Positions 18,989-28,664 are shown, counted from the first letter of the stretch. The stretch is DNA of 64,000 bases from UBA1447 sp964627535 (GCA_964627535.1 CAZVJW010000012.1:16652-80651); one strand, 5' to 3'. The notes: generated by a model from the sequence alone, not told the origin. A program made the numbers and translations.

Positions 18989-19363
18989 ATGATATCAATC
19001 GAAGAAATGGGTGAAATACTGGATGATATTGCAGCGGACTTTCCCGAAGAGCTTTTCAAAGATCTCAACGGAGGAATTATTCTTTTGCCTCAGGAGAAGG
19101 AAAATCCGGCGGGCGACAACCTCTATATAATGGGCGAATACAACAGGGGCGGAAACCTTGGCAGATATATCTCAATCTATTACGGTTCGTTCGCGAAACT
19201 GTTCTGGTATTTAGATAAAGAGCAATTAAGGGAAAAGCTTGTTCATGTGCTGAAACATGAGTTTACACACCATGTTGAGTCTCTTGCCGGGGAAAAAGAC
19301 CTGGAGATTAAAGACGCGGAGTTTTTGGAGAAACACTTGAGAAAAGATAACAAGCAGGATTAA
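18989..19363 (+). CDS. metallopeptidase family protein (minimal zincin, PF06262-like)
   Basis: A 124-aa cytoplasmic protein with the zinc-protease motif HEFTHHVE near residue 91, in the arrangement of the small Zincin_1 family (usual length about 110-130 aa). No signal peptide. The substrates of these mini-zincins are largely unknown. GAGGAG precedes the ATG. It is encoded 85 bases after the four-helix-bundle gene and has no clear functional neighbours. Confidence 0.85.
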   Translation: MISIEEMGEILDDIAADFPEELFKDLNGGIILLPQEKENPAGDNLYIMGEYNRGGNLGRYISIYYGSFAKLFWYLDKEQLREKLVHVLKHEFTHHVESLAGEKDLEIKDAEFLEKHLRKDNKQD

Positions 19364-19382
19364 ATAATAATTAAATTTTTTG

Positions 19383-19410
19383 TTGAAAGTTTTAAACAAT
19401 ATGCTATAAT
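19383..19410 (+). promoter_or_regulatory. promoter of the first lipase-like gene
   Basis: TTGAAA (19383-19388), 16 bases, TATAAT (19405-19410), followed by AAGGGGG before the ATG at 19451. Confidence 0.65.
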
Positions 19411-19450
19411 TTTGATTACCGATATCAATAATTAAGGGGGATTTGACCTA

Positions 19451-21439
19451 ATGAAGGGATTTAAAAGACCTGTTTCGCTTCTGCTGTCGCTGGTCATGTT
19501 TTTTTCCGTCGTATCCGTTGGCGTTACCGGTATTGCCGGTTCCGCTGAAACCGGGTTCACAGCACAACGCGTGAAACTTGACAGCAGCTCCGCAGCTGCC
19601 GAGGTTAAACCGGCTGTCATGGCCGAAACCGGCAAAACGGCCGCAAAGACCGAAACCGTCAGGACAGATGCAAAGACCGAAACAGACTCCTGCGATTGCC
19701 CGAATAATCCGTTTATCGTTGTTCCGGGCATCACCGATTCCGATGTCGCGTTGCTTAACGCTGACGGAAGCCCCATTCTCGGAGCGGACGGAAAACCTTA
19801 TATCAAGGGCGGGTTCATGATTGAACAGGACAATATTATAAAAGATGTTGCCGGGAAACTCGCCTTGCCGCTTGCGAAGATGCTGATAACCCAAAAGGAT
19901 AACGGTTTTACCGATGCGGTTTACGAGGCGGCAAAGCCTGTATTTTGGAGGCAGGCAACCAATCCGGACGGAACGCCCGTGCAGAACCTGCAAGTGGTGA
20001 GATACGAAGAATCCTTTGCCAATCTTACGCAGGAACAAATTGATAACCTTTTCATAAACATTCCTCTTCAGGGAATTTGCGAAAAAATCGGCTATGACCA
20101 TGTCTATTATTTTGCATTCAACATTATCGGCGACCCGATGGAGACCGCGAGAGAGCTTGACAAGTTTATCCAGAATGTAAAAGCTCAAACCGGGCACGAC
20201 AAAGTTAATATTCTTAACGCAAGCCTTGGCGCTTCCATCTTTACCTCCTATTGCGAGCAGTTTAAAGATAAGGGCGATGTTCAAAAGGTTGTCAATGTTG
20301 TAGCGTTGAATAACGGTTCCATGATTTTAAGAGATATCTATGCCGGCAACCTTGACCTTTCCGGTGAAATGCTTTACCGCGATTATTTCCCGACAGCTTT
20401 GGCTGACGGAGATTCAAAAACAATCGGCTATCTTGTTAATCTGCTTATCAGGCTGATACCGAAGCAAATTCTTTCGGACACCTTTAATGCGGTGCTGAAT
20501 GGCGCAATGGACGGGATGCTGCGCTGCGCGCCGAATTTCTGGGCAATGATACCCAAAGAAGACTATCCCGCTCTTGCGGAAAAATGGCTTTCAGACCCTA
20601 AATACGCCATTATGAGGGCAAAGACAGATGCTTTCTACCAGGCGCAGCTCAACCTGGAAGACAATCTGAACTATATGATAAAAGAAGAGGGGCTGGAATT
20701 TAACAATGTTTGCGGCTACAGCCTCCACTTCAGCGATATTACCAGCATTTTAGCCATTCTGGGATCCAACGCAAGCATCAATTCTGACAGTGTGATTCAT
20801 GTGCAGTCAACCGCAATGGGCGCGACAGCAGCCCCCGCGGGCCAGCAATTGCCTTCCGACTACCTTGCCGCGCACGCTGGCAGCAAATACATTTCACCCG
20901 ACAAAGGCGTTGACGCTTCGACTTGCGCATTCCCGGATAATACATGGTTCTTTTATATGCAGCAGCACGAGGATGCCGGATGCAACGCGGCATGCATGAA
21001 CCTTGTCGGCGAGCTTTTCCTAAACCCGGACATGAAGAATATCAACTCTAATCCGGCCAGTTATCCTCAGTTTAATACGACAAGCAACAGCAAAGACCTC
21101 CGCCGGCATCTTGAGCCTGAAGCCAAAGTTGTTCTTGCCGAATATGAGGCGGGTACTTATACTATCACCCCGGATGATTTAATCGAATTAAGGACCGCCA
21201 TAACGCAAGGCCAATCTGTTTTGGCGGCGACTAAGGGCGACCAGGCACAGGTTGACGCCGCATCGGCACGAATTAATGCTATCCTTATAAAAATCGGTTA
21301 CCGCGACGCGCCTGTACCTGCCGAGGCTCCGGACCCTGTAACGGTCTTTTTCACCAATCTGCTTGAAACACTGCTGAAGGCGGCGAGCGACGCGGAATAC
21401 AAGCATGTGGGACCCCAAGGATTTTCGGATAGATTTTAG
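19451..21439 (+). CDS. secreted alpha/beta-hydrolase, LCAT/lipase-like (paralogue 1)
   Basis: 662 aa with a clear signal peptide (basic start, hydrophobic core to about residue 30, Ala-x-Ala-like region). After an Ala/Thr/Lys-rich linker comes the hydrolase fold: PFIVVPGITDSDV (oxyanion loop region, about residue 85), then NASLGAS with the presumed nucleophile Ser258 in place of the usual GHSLG elbow, and a late ISPDKGVDASTCAFPDNTWFF segment followed by QQHED that likely holds the catalytic His. The C terminus has a FIVAR-like helical module (about 560-620). It is 35-40% identical by eye to the protein at 26742-28664. Substrate (lipid, ester or cell-wall component) unknown. Confidence 0.7.
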   Translation: MKGFKRPVSLLLSLVMFFSVVSVGVTGIAGSAETGFTAQRVKLDSSSAAAEVKPAVMAETGKTAAKTETVRTDAKTETDSCDCPNNPFIVVPGITDSDVALLNADGSPILGADGKPYIKGGFMIEQDNIIKDVAGKLALPLAKMLITQKDNGFTDAVYEAAKPVFWRQATNPDGTPVQNLQVVRYEESFANLTQEQIDNLFINIPLQGICEKIGYDHVYYFAFNIIGDPMETARELDKFIQNVKAQTGHDKVNILNASLGASIFTSYCEQFKDKGDVQKVVNVVALNNGSMILRDIYAGNLDLSGEMLYRDYFPTALADGDSKTIGYLVNLLIRLIPKQILSDTFNAVLNGAMDGMLRCAPNFWAMIPKEDYPALAEKWLSDPKYAIMRAKTDAFYQAQLNLEDNLNYMIKEEGLEFNNVCGYSLHFSDITSILAILGSNASINSDSVIHVQSTAMGATAAPAGQQLPSDYLAAHAGSKYISPDKGVDASTCAFPDNTWFFYMQQHEDAGCNAACMNLVGELFLNPDMKNINSNPASYPQFNTTSNSKDLRRHLEPEAKVVLAEYEAGTYTITPDDLIELRTAITQGQSVLAATKGDQAQVDAASARINAILIKIGYRDAPVPAEAPDPVTVFFTNLLETLLKAASDAEYKHVGPQGFSDRF

Positions 21440-21454
21440 TCAAGCCTAAAATGA

Positions 21455-21486
21455 CGGCGTGCGGCATAAATTGCCGCACGCCTTTT
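21455..21486 (+). terminator. intrinsic terminator after lipase-like paralogue 1
   Basis: GGCGTGCGGCA / TGCCGCACGCC with loop TAAAT, followed by TTTTC. Confidence 0.9.
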
Positions 21487-21620
21487 CATTCGGAAATAAT
21501 TCGAACCTGAAACAAATCTATTCCGGTGTATTCCGGTTTTTTGTGTTATTTAATAATAAACCGGGAGTTCGGTTGTTCTCCACGGAACAAAGACTGTTGA
21601 TGCCGCTCAACAGACCCTGT

Positions 21621-22373
21621 TTATCTGGTTACCCAAACAGCGGGGCGAACACCGACATAGGCGTTATCAACGAAGTCATATACACCGCCCGTATCGCCGC
21701 TGTAATAAACATCTGCCGCACTGATTGGATAGGTGCCGGGGGACCTGAGCCACCAAGCGGCATTCCCGGCATACGGACTCTCTGAATATACATTCAGGCC
21801 TTCGTTTTCTGCAAAATCCGTTCCCGTTGCTATGCGGGTTTCATCGCTTGTAAAATATTTTCCGGCTTCCTCAAGGCTTAAGAGAAAGACTTTATCGTTT
21901 GTATTGTTTCCGCCCTTTGCTCCTTTTTCGGAATTATCTTGTGTTGCTACTGTTGTTTCGGCAACCACCGCTTTTTCTTTTTCGGTGAAGGCGGCACTTA
22001 AAAATTCTTCATTAAGCCATTTGCGCAGGGTACATGTTTCCCACGTGACGCTTTTACGCTCAATATTATACGGTTTGCTGTTTAAAATTTTTTCGGATAT
22101 CAAAAGCACTTTTTCTTTTTCGGCGGCAAGCACAATCCAGGCGATTTTTTCATTTCCGTCAGCAGTATTATTATTTTGCTCAAAGCTTCCGAAGTACACC
22201 AGGTTCCCGGCTTCCGCTTTCTTGACAGAAGTAAATTCCGCAGTTGTTTCCTCCGGCAGTAAAACGGTTTCAAGTATGCTGTTGTCCTTTCCGGTTTGAT
22301 TGCCACATGATGTCAAGACCGGTACCAGCATAAGCATTGCCATTATTGCAGGAATTATTTTTCTTGTTTTCAT
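21621..22373 (-). CDS. DUF6273-type lipoprotein
   Basis: 250 aa. The start at 22373 (MKTRKI) is preceded by GGAGGA; an upstream in-frame TTG overlaps that site. A lipoprotein signal ends in the lipobox LTSC near residue 23. The rest is a single domain with the motifs WIVLAAE, SVTWETCTLRKWLNEEF, GGNNTNDKVFLLS and AAWWLRSPGTYP, closing with VGVRPAVWV. The same domain occurs twice in each of the dockerin proteins at 50430-52661 and 55721-58054. The fold resembles the DUF6273/formylglycine-like C-type-lectin-type surface domains annotated in Firmicutes; function unknown. It should sit on the outer face of the membrane. Confidence 0.75.
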   Translation of the reverse strand: MKTRKIIPAIMAMLMLVPVLTSCGNQTGKDNSILETVLLPEETTAEFTSVKKAEAGNLVYFGSFEQNNNTADGNEKIAWIVLAAEKEKVLLISEKILNSKPYNIERKSVTWETCTLRKWLNEEFLSAAFTEKEKAVVAETTVATQDNSEKGAKGGNNTNDKVFLLSLEEAGKYFTSDETRIATGTDFAENEGLNVYSESPYAGNAAWWLRSPGTYPISAADVYYSGDTGGVYDFVDNAYVGVRPAVWVTR

Positions 22374-22440
22374 CGGCAATTCCTCCAAATCAGATTAAAC
22401 AAATTATAATCAATGCTTTCATAAAATTCAACCCTTATCG

Positions 22441-22462
22441 AATAATACTAATCGGCGATGAA
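22441..22462. repeat. 22-bp solo end sharing ATACTAAT with the MITE family
   Basis: The 22 bases here are identical to 63085-63106 and contain the MITE terminal octamer ATACTAAT. The matching other end is missing. Confidence 0.5.
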
Positions 22463-22511
22463 AAGCAAGGAAGCGGAACCGAAGGGATATTTCGATTAAT
22501 CATAAGTTTAC

Positions 22512-22546
22512 GGGGGCTGCCGGAAATAACCGGCAGCCCCGTTTTT
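22512..22546. terminator. inverted repeat after the C11 protease gene
   Basis: GGGGCTGCCGG / CCGGCAGCCCC with loop AAATAA; the T-tract (GTTTTTG) is on the plus-strand side, so on the minus strand, where the C11 gene ends, it is a strong hairpin with a poor tail. Confidence 0.55.
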
Positions 22547-22558
22547 GTTAGATATTTA

Positions 22559-24841
22559 TTAAATCGTGAAATCCACCGTCTCCGTCCAATAGTTATTATT
22601 ATAGATATCGGTCAGCATAAAGCAAACCTCTGTATTGTATTCACCGATATCCTCATAACTGACTGCCGGCAAACTGCTTCCGATTGTGACGGGGTCACCG
22701 TAATAGTACTGACCGTCATATGTCCCGTCGTACATATAATAGTCACAATAGAATTCTATCACATCGCCCTGGTAAAAGTCCTTCAGCCCTTTTGCCGCGG
22801 TATCAAAATCCTCTGTTTGATAGCGGTATCCCGCAATAAAACCATCAGGGTATTCGTTATCCCAATACAAAACAATCTCAATATCATCACCGTTGTTCAA
22901 AACAGCCGGCACATAACCGTAGGTATACCAGTCGGTCTCGCTGTTGTATTCTTCATACTCGGCATAGAACGGAACCGTCTGGCCGTCAATCGCCACCCAG
23001 GTATAGTCAAAATCCACTTTCAGGTCACCGGCATCATCAAGATTATACCGGTTGTCCCCGCCAAGGTCGACGAAGCCTTCCCCGTCGTCAAGGAAGACCT
23101 GCATTTCCACATAGGTAATCAGGTCCCAGTCTTCATCCGTCATCGGTAGAGCGTAATAATCGCCTTTGTCGATAATTTCTTTCATCTCAAACTGCGTACT
23201 CGCGTAAATATCGCTGTATGAGCTTTCAGCGGTTTGATCAAACCAGGAATACTGCGAATAATCGGTTTCGTTTCCGTTATCCTCCACCCCGGTTAAGGTC
23301 TGCAGGGGTGAGTCTGCCGCGCCTTCGGCCATTGATTCCCCGCCTGCCATGATACTCATAAATTTGTCAAAGAATTCGGTGCATTCATCTCCGTAACCGA
23401 TTAATTTAAATTCCTTCAGCATTGTATCATAATAATCGGGATAGTCGAACGGATAATACATGGCCAGGCCGTTTGCTGACGAAATGGAGTTATTGGTGTA
23501 TTTTACCGCGCTGCCGATTGCCGATTTTAATGCGTCGGAACCGTCCACACCCGCTTTGTTGACATAATCAATAATATCGATTTGTTCGAATCCGCCGTCA
23601 CCGAAGTCTTTGGCGTCGGCACGCGCTGTGGAGATTGTGGTGTAGTTGAAGCTGTTCAGCGCAACCGCGGAGTTTGCCATGTAGGTGCACATTTTCTCGT
23701 ATGTACCCGGTATTTCGCGCAGCTCCGTAACAGCAAGCGTGCGGCTTTCCGTATCATAATCCCCGGGTGCGTTGACAAAGTCATCAATCAATGTCTTTGC
23801 AAGGTCAACTGTTTGTATGGAAGGATTGCTTCCAAATGCATTCAGCCAGTTTGTGTAATACCAGCCCGTACCCGGCTCGAGATCTTCGGAAGCAATTAAA
23901 TAATCCGCATACGGCTCCATGGTATAAGCTGTTTCGATCGTGCCCATTAAACAGGCATCAAACCCGACAAAATCAAATTTTATTCCGCCGTTTTTCATTG
24001 CCGCGGAAAGATCGGACAATTCGAGCGTGTCCCCTTCGAAGTATTCGTCGGAGCCGTAACCGGATACGGTTCCGCCGCCGTGATCCCAGAAGATAATGCA
24101 ATAGCGGTTGGCGGGATAGTTTTTAGCTGACCAGGAAATAAAGCCCGTCACTGTGTCGGGCTCCACCATGCTGACAAGACCGAGATCATCTTTTTCAACC
24201 AGCATCCGGTTTTCAACAGCAAAACGCTGGCAGGTACCGCTTCGGATCGCGGAGTTTTCCCACGATGCAGCGCCGCCGGTCTGTATAACAAGGTTCACAT
24301 TGCTGCCGAGATTGGCCTGCAGCATTTCATTAATATCCGCCGTGGCGCAACCCGCTCCCCCAGACTCCAGGTTGGAGCCGATGATGTTAAGCATAACCGT
24401 TACTTTGTCCTTGCCGCTGCCGACAATTGATGTGAAGCTGTTGCGCATGTCACCCGAATTTGAAGATGTGCCGGGCTTGGTTGGGTCATTACCGGAATTA
24501 TCGTTGTCATTCACAACCAGCCCGAGAATGACCGCAACGATAATGATTAAAGCTACAATCCCCGCAACAACCAAAGCGATTATGAGCAAACCGTTTTTCT
24601 TTTTCTTCGGCGGTGTCCATTGCTGCTGAACCAAAGGGTTATATTGGGGCTGTACAGGCGGTACCGCTTGCTGCTGCGCAGGGGGCGTCCATTGAGGCTG
24701 CGCAGGCGGTACGAACTGAGGCTGAGCTTGCTGAGCCGGCTGTGCCATTTCCTTTAACGGGGCTGCGCATCGTTGGCAAAAATTGTTCTCCGCTGTGTTT
24801 TTCTCTCCGCACTTTTGACAAAAAGTGAATTCATTTTCCAT
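22559..24841 (-). CDS. clostripain-family (C11) cysteine protease with N-terminal zinc ribbon and TM anchor
   Basis: 760 aa counted from the ATG at 24841, which lies ten bases after AGGGGG. Order: a zinc ribbon with four cysteines (CQKC at 8-11, CQRC at 22-25), a Gln/Pro-rich linker (about 30-80), one membrane helix (about 86-108), then the C11 peptidase domain with TVMLNIIGSNLES, the catalytic His in WDHGGG and the catalytic Cys in FDACLMG. A long acidic Tyr/Asp-rich C-terminal domain follows (about 480-760). With the ribbon inside and the protease outside, this is an anchored surface protease; C11 enzymes often cleave after Arg/Lys and self-activate. The C-terminal domain is not recognised. 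Confidence 0.88.
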   Translation of the reverse strand: MENEFTFCQKCGEKNTAENNFCQRCAAPLKEMAQPAQQAQPQFVPPAQPQWTPPAQQQAVPPVQPQYNPLVQQQWTPPKKKKNGLLIIALVVAGIVALIIIVAVILGLVVNDNDNSGNDPTKPGTSSNSGDMRNSFTSIVGSGKDKVTVMLNIIGSNLESGGAGCATADINEMLQANLGSNVNLVIQTGGAASWENSAIRSGTCQRFAVENRMLVEKDDLGLVSMVEPDTVTGFISWSAKNYPANRYCIIFWDHGGGTVSGYGSDEYFEGDTLELSDLSAAMKNGGIKFDFVGFDACLMGTIETAYTMEPYADYLIASEDLEPGTGWYYTNWLNAFGSNPSIQTVDLAKTLIDDFVNAPGDYDTESRTLAVTELREIPGTYEKMCTYMANSAVALNSFNYTTISTARADAKDFGDGGFEQIDIIDYVNKAGVDGSDALKSAIGSAVKYTNNSISSANGLAMYYPFDYPDYYDTMLKEFKLIGYGDECTEFFDKFMSIMAGGESMAEGAADSPLQTLTGVEDNGNETDYSQYSWFDQTAESSYSDIYASTQFEMKEIIDKGDYYALPMTDEDWDLITYVEMQVFLDDGEGFVDLGGDNRYNLDDAGDLKVDFDYTWVAIDGQTVPFYAEYEEYNSETDWYTYGYVPAVLNNGDDIEIVLYWDNEYPDGFIAGYRYQTEDFDTAAKGLKDFYQGDVIEFYCDYYMYDGTYDGQYYYGDPVTIGSSLPAVSYEDIGEYNTEVCFMLTDIYNNNYWTETVDFTI

Positions 24842-24862
24842 TTTGCATTTACCCCCTGACAA

Positions 24863-25228
24863 ATTCTGTTTGCCGCAACCTTCGGATTATTTTTATTTTA
24901 ACACTTGTAATATTATAATGCAATAATTATGAAAATATATTGTTTTTCTATTGCATTTCCTGCCAACTGACTTTAAACTATTCGTAGCAACGCAGTGGCT
25001 GCATTTAGATGCTGGATATTAGATGTTAGACGAAAGAACGGTGGTCTGAAGGGGACATCCCGTGCGCGGGCTTTTTCATCCCGGATTTTGAGGGTTCGGC
25101 ATCCCAACCAAACCTTGGGTTTGGTTATACCAAATCTCGGGTTTGGTATAAACCAAACCACAGGTATTGCAGGCTTGACTAATCGCTCATTAAATTCAAA
25201 CTGATATATCTGAAGGGGACAGCATTTT
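24863..25228. other. divergent intergenic region with palindrome cluster
   Basis: Holds the promoters for the C11 gene (leftward) and the membrane protein gene (rightward). CCCGTGCGCGGGCTTTTTC at about 25068-25084 looks like a small terminator hairpin. A cluster of palindromes built on AACCAAACC/GGTTTGGTT occupies 25106-25160. I see no gene. Confidence 0.5.
25106..25160. repeat. cluster of CCAAACC/GGTTTGG hairpins
   Basis: Two adjoining hairpins, AACCAAACC TTGG GTTTGGTT and TACCAAAT CTCG GGTTTGGTA, followed by a third half-site AACCAAACCA. Could form a structured leader or a regulator-binding site; nothing similar occurs elsewhere in the window. Confidence 0.6.
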
Positions 25229-26638
25229 ATGACTGACATTGAAAATAACAATATCGCTCCTGTTGAGCTGTTAAAACGACAGAAAATTGCGGCAGTTATT
25301 ATGGGAGCATTTTTAACGGGAGCGCTCTGGCGTTTCAGGGGTGAACACGGCTATGGCGCTTCCTGGGGTTTGCTGACGGTAGGTGTGATTTTCCTGCTGC
25401 TTGTTTTCGCTGTTTTCGGCTTCAGGCGCAAAATCAACTTTTTTCTGTACTCTCTCACGGCGGTATCTTTTATGCTCACCACACCGGGTTGGGGTACACT
25501 TAACAGCCAGATAACCGGAATCCTCGAAAGCGGAGTATACACCGAAAACGGCCAACAGATGCAGGTTTTCATCAATCCCCTTTCCGGCGTTTTTATCATG
25601 CTGTGCCTGGGTTTTGGGATGGCTGCGGTTTTCGCGTTTTTACTCGGGCGTTTTTTCAGCAACAAGCCGTACGGATGGAAAGAACTTCTGACTGTTCTCG
25701 CTGTTTATTTCGCGGTGAAGTATATAACGAGGGCAGCCGTTTCCCCTGCTGTTTTAAACCTTATTCAGCCGCAGGCCGTTGATATGTTCGCGCAGGGTCT
25801 GCAAAAAGCGGGCATTTCCGGCACACCGTGGCAGATGTATCTGCAGCATTACTTTGACCACCCGTGGGCAAAAGCTTTCCACGGCGGAAGGAACTATTTT
25901 ACATCCGTTAATATTATTTCATCCGCCATTACCGCTTTGGCGGTTTGGGGCACAGTGCGTTTCGGGTTAAAAGATAAAACCGGCAGCAGAATCATGCTTG
26001 GTATCTGCGCGGCTTTCGCTTTTGCCATCACCTTTGCCGACCTGTCGCTTTTTTTCTCCAGCGGCGGATACCGGATGGCACATACCTACGACTTGCTGTA
26101 TAAACTCAGCGGTTGGGGTATGTGGGAATATTTCACCGGCTTTTTCGCAGGCGGGCTTATCATGCTGATTTTTGTTAAACAGCCGTTTGAAAGGCTGACG
26201 GCTTCCGCCGCCGCGGAGGAACCGTTCACCGCCAAAATGCCCGGTTGGCTTTACAATTTTTTGAATTTTGGTTTCACTTTTGTTATGTGCTTTTCGATAA
26301 CCTTTATCCGTCCGTTTGCGGCGCGCTATGAGGAAAGCAAAGCTTATCTTCCGCTGTATATCAGCCTGAGCGCTGTTTTCTTAATTGTCGCAGCCATTGT
26401 TATTGTAAAAAAAGGCGCGGGGCTTCGCGGCATTGATTTCAGGCGTTTCTGCACCTTCGCGCTTCCGGTATTTTTCAGTGCGCATGTGTTGATTTATCTT
26501 TTCGCGGGTACGGAAAACATGCAGAATTTTCGCAGAAGCGGTGATGTCGCAAACATACTGGTTTTAATATCCTTTGTTGTTTTTGTGCCGGCCTATATGA
26601 TTCTTTTCAAAAACGGCAAAGTCCGAACACTAAAATAA
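25229..26638 (+). CDS. polytopic membrane protein of unknown function
   Basis: 469 aa with about ten to eleven hydrophobic segments, a cytoplasmic N terminus of some 20 polar residues, and conserved-looking soluble loops such as WRFRGEHGYGASWG near residue 35 and HPWAKAFHGGRNYFTSVN near residue 210. I do not recognise the family. The small charged motif WRxRGxHGxGxxWG in the first loop could be functional. A GAAGGGG site precedes the ATG. It is flanked by the C11 protease (divergent) and the second lipase-like gene (co-directional, 100 bases downstream but with its own promoter). Confidence 0.75.
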   Translation: MTDIENNNIAPVELLKRQKIAAVIMGAFLTGALWRFRGEHGYGASWGLLTVGVIFLLLVFAVFGFRRKINFFLYSLTAVSFMLTTPGWGTLNSQITGILESGVYTENGQQMQVFINPLSGVFIMLCLGFGMAAVFAFLLGRFFSNKPYGWKELLTVLAVYFAVKYITRAAVSPAVLNLIQPQAVDMFAQGLQKAGISGTPWQMYLQHYFDHPWAKAFHGGRNYFTSVNIISSAITALAVWGTVRFGLKDKTGSRIMLGICAAFAFAITFADLSLFFSSGGYRMAHTYDLLYKLSGWGMWEYFTGFFAGGLIMLIFVKQPFERLTASAAAEEPFTAKMPGWLYNFLNFGFTFVMCFSITFIRPFAARYEESKAYLPLYISLSAVFLIVAAIVIVKKGAGLRGIDFRRFCTFALPVFFSAHVLIYLFAGTENMQNFRRSGDVANILVLISFVVFVPAYMILFKNGKVRTLK

Positions 26639-26670
26639 GACTACGGATATATTTATAATTTCAAAGATAT

Positions 26671-26699
26671 TTGAAAACTTTGAATATTTATGATAAAAT
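26671..26699 (+). promoter_or_regulatory. promoter of the second lipase-like gene
   Basis: TTGAAA (26671-26676), 17 bases, TAAAAT (26694-26699); the ATG at 26742 follows AAAGGCGG. Confidence 0.6.
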
Positions 26700-26741
26700 G
26701 CACTCGGTTAGATTTTCTATAAATTGAAAGGCGGAAAAACA

Positions 26742-28664
26742 ATGAAACACCTTGCGAAAAAGAGTATGTCCCTGCTGCTGGTTCTGGCAATGGTCTTCGG
26801 CACAATTGCCGCAAGCGGAATAACCTCCTATGCCGCACCGGAAAAAACCGTTGCAGCAACCGTGAAAAGCGAAAGCGAGCAGTTAACAGCCGCGTTGGGC
26901 AACAGACCGAACCCGATTGTAGTCGTGCCGGGGCTCGGCATGTCCGATGTCGCGGTTTATGACGACCAGGGCAATCAAATCAAAAATGACGGCACTTTTA
27001 AGGATCAATGGCGCGTGCTGAACCTTTGCACGGACGAAATTTTGGCCGATATTTGGAAGCTTATCCCCAAGGCGTTGCTTTCCCTGGTATTTCAAAAAGA
27101 TATGGGCTTAAGCGACATTATCAGGGATTATATGCCCGGTATGTTCCGGTACTCCACACACGATAATACAGGCAAATCGGTTGAAAATGTCAAGGCTATT
27201 GAACGCAACTACCCGCTCTCCGAGTATAATGAGGAAGATACGCGGGAATTTTTTAATATGATGCCTATGGAGGATTATGTTAATCTGATAGGTTCAGACA
27301 GAATCTTCTGTTTTAACTTCCCGCCGTTTTCAAACACTTACGAACACGCCGCAAGGCTTGACGCGTTTGTTCAAATGGTAAAACAGCGGACCGGCTGCGA
27401 CAAAGTAAACCTTGTGCCGCTGAGCTTAGGTTCAACTGTTACTAACGCCTATTTTGATATGTATGAGGACAAGCACGATATCGGTAAAGTTGTGCGTGTA
27501 GTCGGCTCCACCAACGGCAGCCTCGTTTTCGCCGACCTGGTCGGGCAAAACTATTCGGACAATTCCGCAAGGCTGTTTTACAGAGATATCGCGCCGCAGC
27601 TCATGGACGGCTACCAGGGTTATATGATCAACATACTGTTAAGAATTTTACCCAAAAAGGTGCTGAATAATGTGCTGGACGCCGCCTTTGAGGTTGTCCA
27701 AAAAGACTTTTTCACCAACATTCCCTCTATGTGGGCTACTGTACCAGCCGAGCGGTATGAAGAATACGCGGACAAATTCCTAAGCGGCCCGGACCACGCG
27801 GTTTTAAGGGCACAGACGGACAAGTATTACAACTATCAGCGTAATTTGGAAGCAAATGTCAAAAAACTGATTGACGACGGCGTTCAGATTTACAATATCT
27901 GCGGCTACGGTTTCAACTTCGGCGTAGGTTGGGGCGACTACCAGTATTTCCAATTCTTCAAATGCGCCGACGATATCAATTCCGACGGCATAATTCAGCT
28001 TTCCTCAACCGGCATGGGCACATATAGCGCCGCGCCTGGCACCACCTTCCCCGCCGGTTATAAGCAGCAGAATACGCACTGCACAAACACCGCGCACAAC
28101 CATATATCGCCGGACAACACAGTTGACGCTTCCACCGGCTATCTGCCGGACCAAACCTGGTTTTTTGCCGGCCAACATCATGAGATAGCCAACAATGATG
28201 TTGCCGTGCGGCTTGCGTGTATGCTGATGGGAACGGATACGATAACAAGCGTTTATTCCGACCCCAACTTCCCGCAGTTCAACGGCTCCCGCTACACCAA
28301 GCGGATTAACAACGACCTGATCCCCGCAGTAACCAAAGCACTGACCGGAACCGACCTTTCCGCCACGGATATGACGGAGCTGAACGCAGCGCTCACAGAG
28401 GCGAACGCTATGCTCGCAAGCACCGTTGCGGATGACGCCCAGTGTGACGCGGTGGAAGCAAGGCTCAGAGCTATCCTGGTAAAAATCGGCGTTTATTCGG
28501 CTCCTGCGAAAGCAAAAACATCCGATGTACTTCTTGAAAAATCGCTCAAGTTTATCAGCGACAAACTCTGGGATAAATACGGTGCCTGCGGATTCAGCGA
28601 AATAGTCAAAACCAATTTTTCGTTTTCCGATATAGCAAAGACCGTTACCGGGTTGTTCAGTTAA
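26742..28664 (+). CDS. secreted alpha/beta-hydrolase, LCAT/lipase-like (paralogue 2)
   Basis: 640 aa from the ATG at 26742. Signal peptide to about residue 30. The same arrangement as the protein at 19451-21439: NPIVVVPGLGMSDV, a nucleophile elbow VPLSLGST with Ser228, and the late ISPDNTVDASTGYLPDQTWFF segment followed by a His-rich QHHE. The C terminus again carries a FIVAR-like helical module (about 535-590, AALTEANAML..VEARLRAILVKIGV). The elbow keeps S-L-G but not the usual preceding Gly-His, in both paralogues. Probably a secreted esterase/lipase-fold enzyme; substrate unknown. The two paralogues bracket an otherwise unrelated block, consistent with an old duplication. Confidence 0.7.
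   Translation: MKHLAKKSMSLLLVLAMVFGTIAASGITSYAAPEKTVAATVKSESEQLTAALGNRPNPIVVVPGLGMSDVAVYDDQGNQIKNDGTFKDQWRVLNLCTDEILADIWKLIPKALLSLVFQKDMGLSDIIRDYMPGMFRYSTHDNTGKSVENVKAIERNYPLSEYNEEDTREFFNMMPMEDYVNLIGSDRIFCFNFPPFSNTYEHAARLDAFVQMVKQRTGCDKVNLVPLSLGSTVTNAYFDMYEDKHDIGKVVRVVGSTNGSLVFADLVGQNYSDNSARLFYRDIAPQLMDGYQGYMINILLRILPKKVLNNVLDAAFEVVQKDFFTNIPSMWATVPAERYEEYADKFLSGPDHAVLRAQTDKYYNYQRNLEANVKKLIDDGVQIYNICGYGFNFGVGWGDYQYFQFFKCADDINSDGIIQLSSTGMGTYSAAPGTTFPAGYKQQNTHCTNTAHNHISPDNTVDASTGYLPDQTWFFAGQHHEIANNDVAVRLACMLMGTDTITSVYSDPNFPQFNGSRYTKRINNDLIPAVTKALTGTDLSATDMTELNAALTEANAMLASTVADDAQCDAVEARLRAILVKIGVYSAPAKAKTSDVLLEKSLKFISDKLWDKYGACGFSEIVKTNFSFSDIAKTVTGLFS

Noticed and set aside
22337..23149. 270-codon plus-strand frame overlapping the C11 protease gene
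   Set aside because: Antisense to the acidic C-terminal domain of the protease; Ile/Val-rich translation typical of a shadow.
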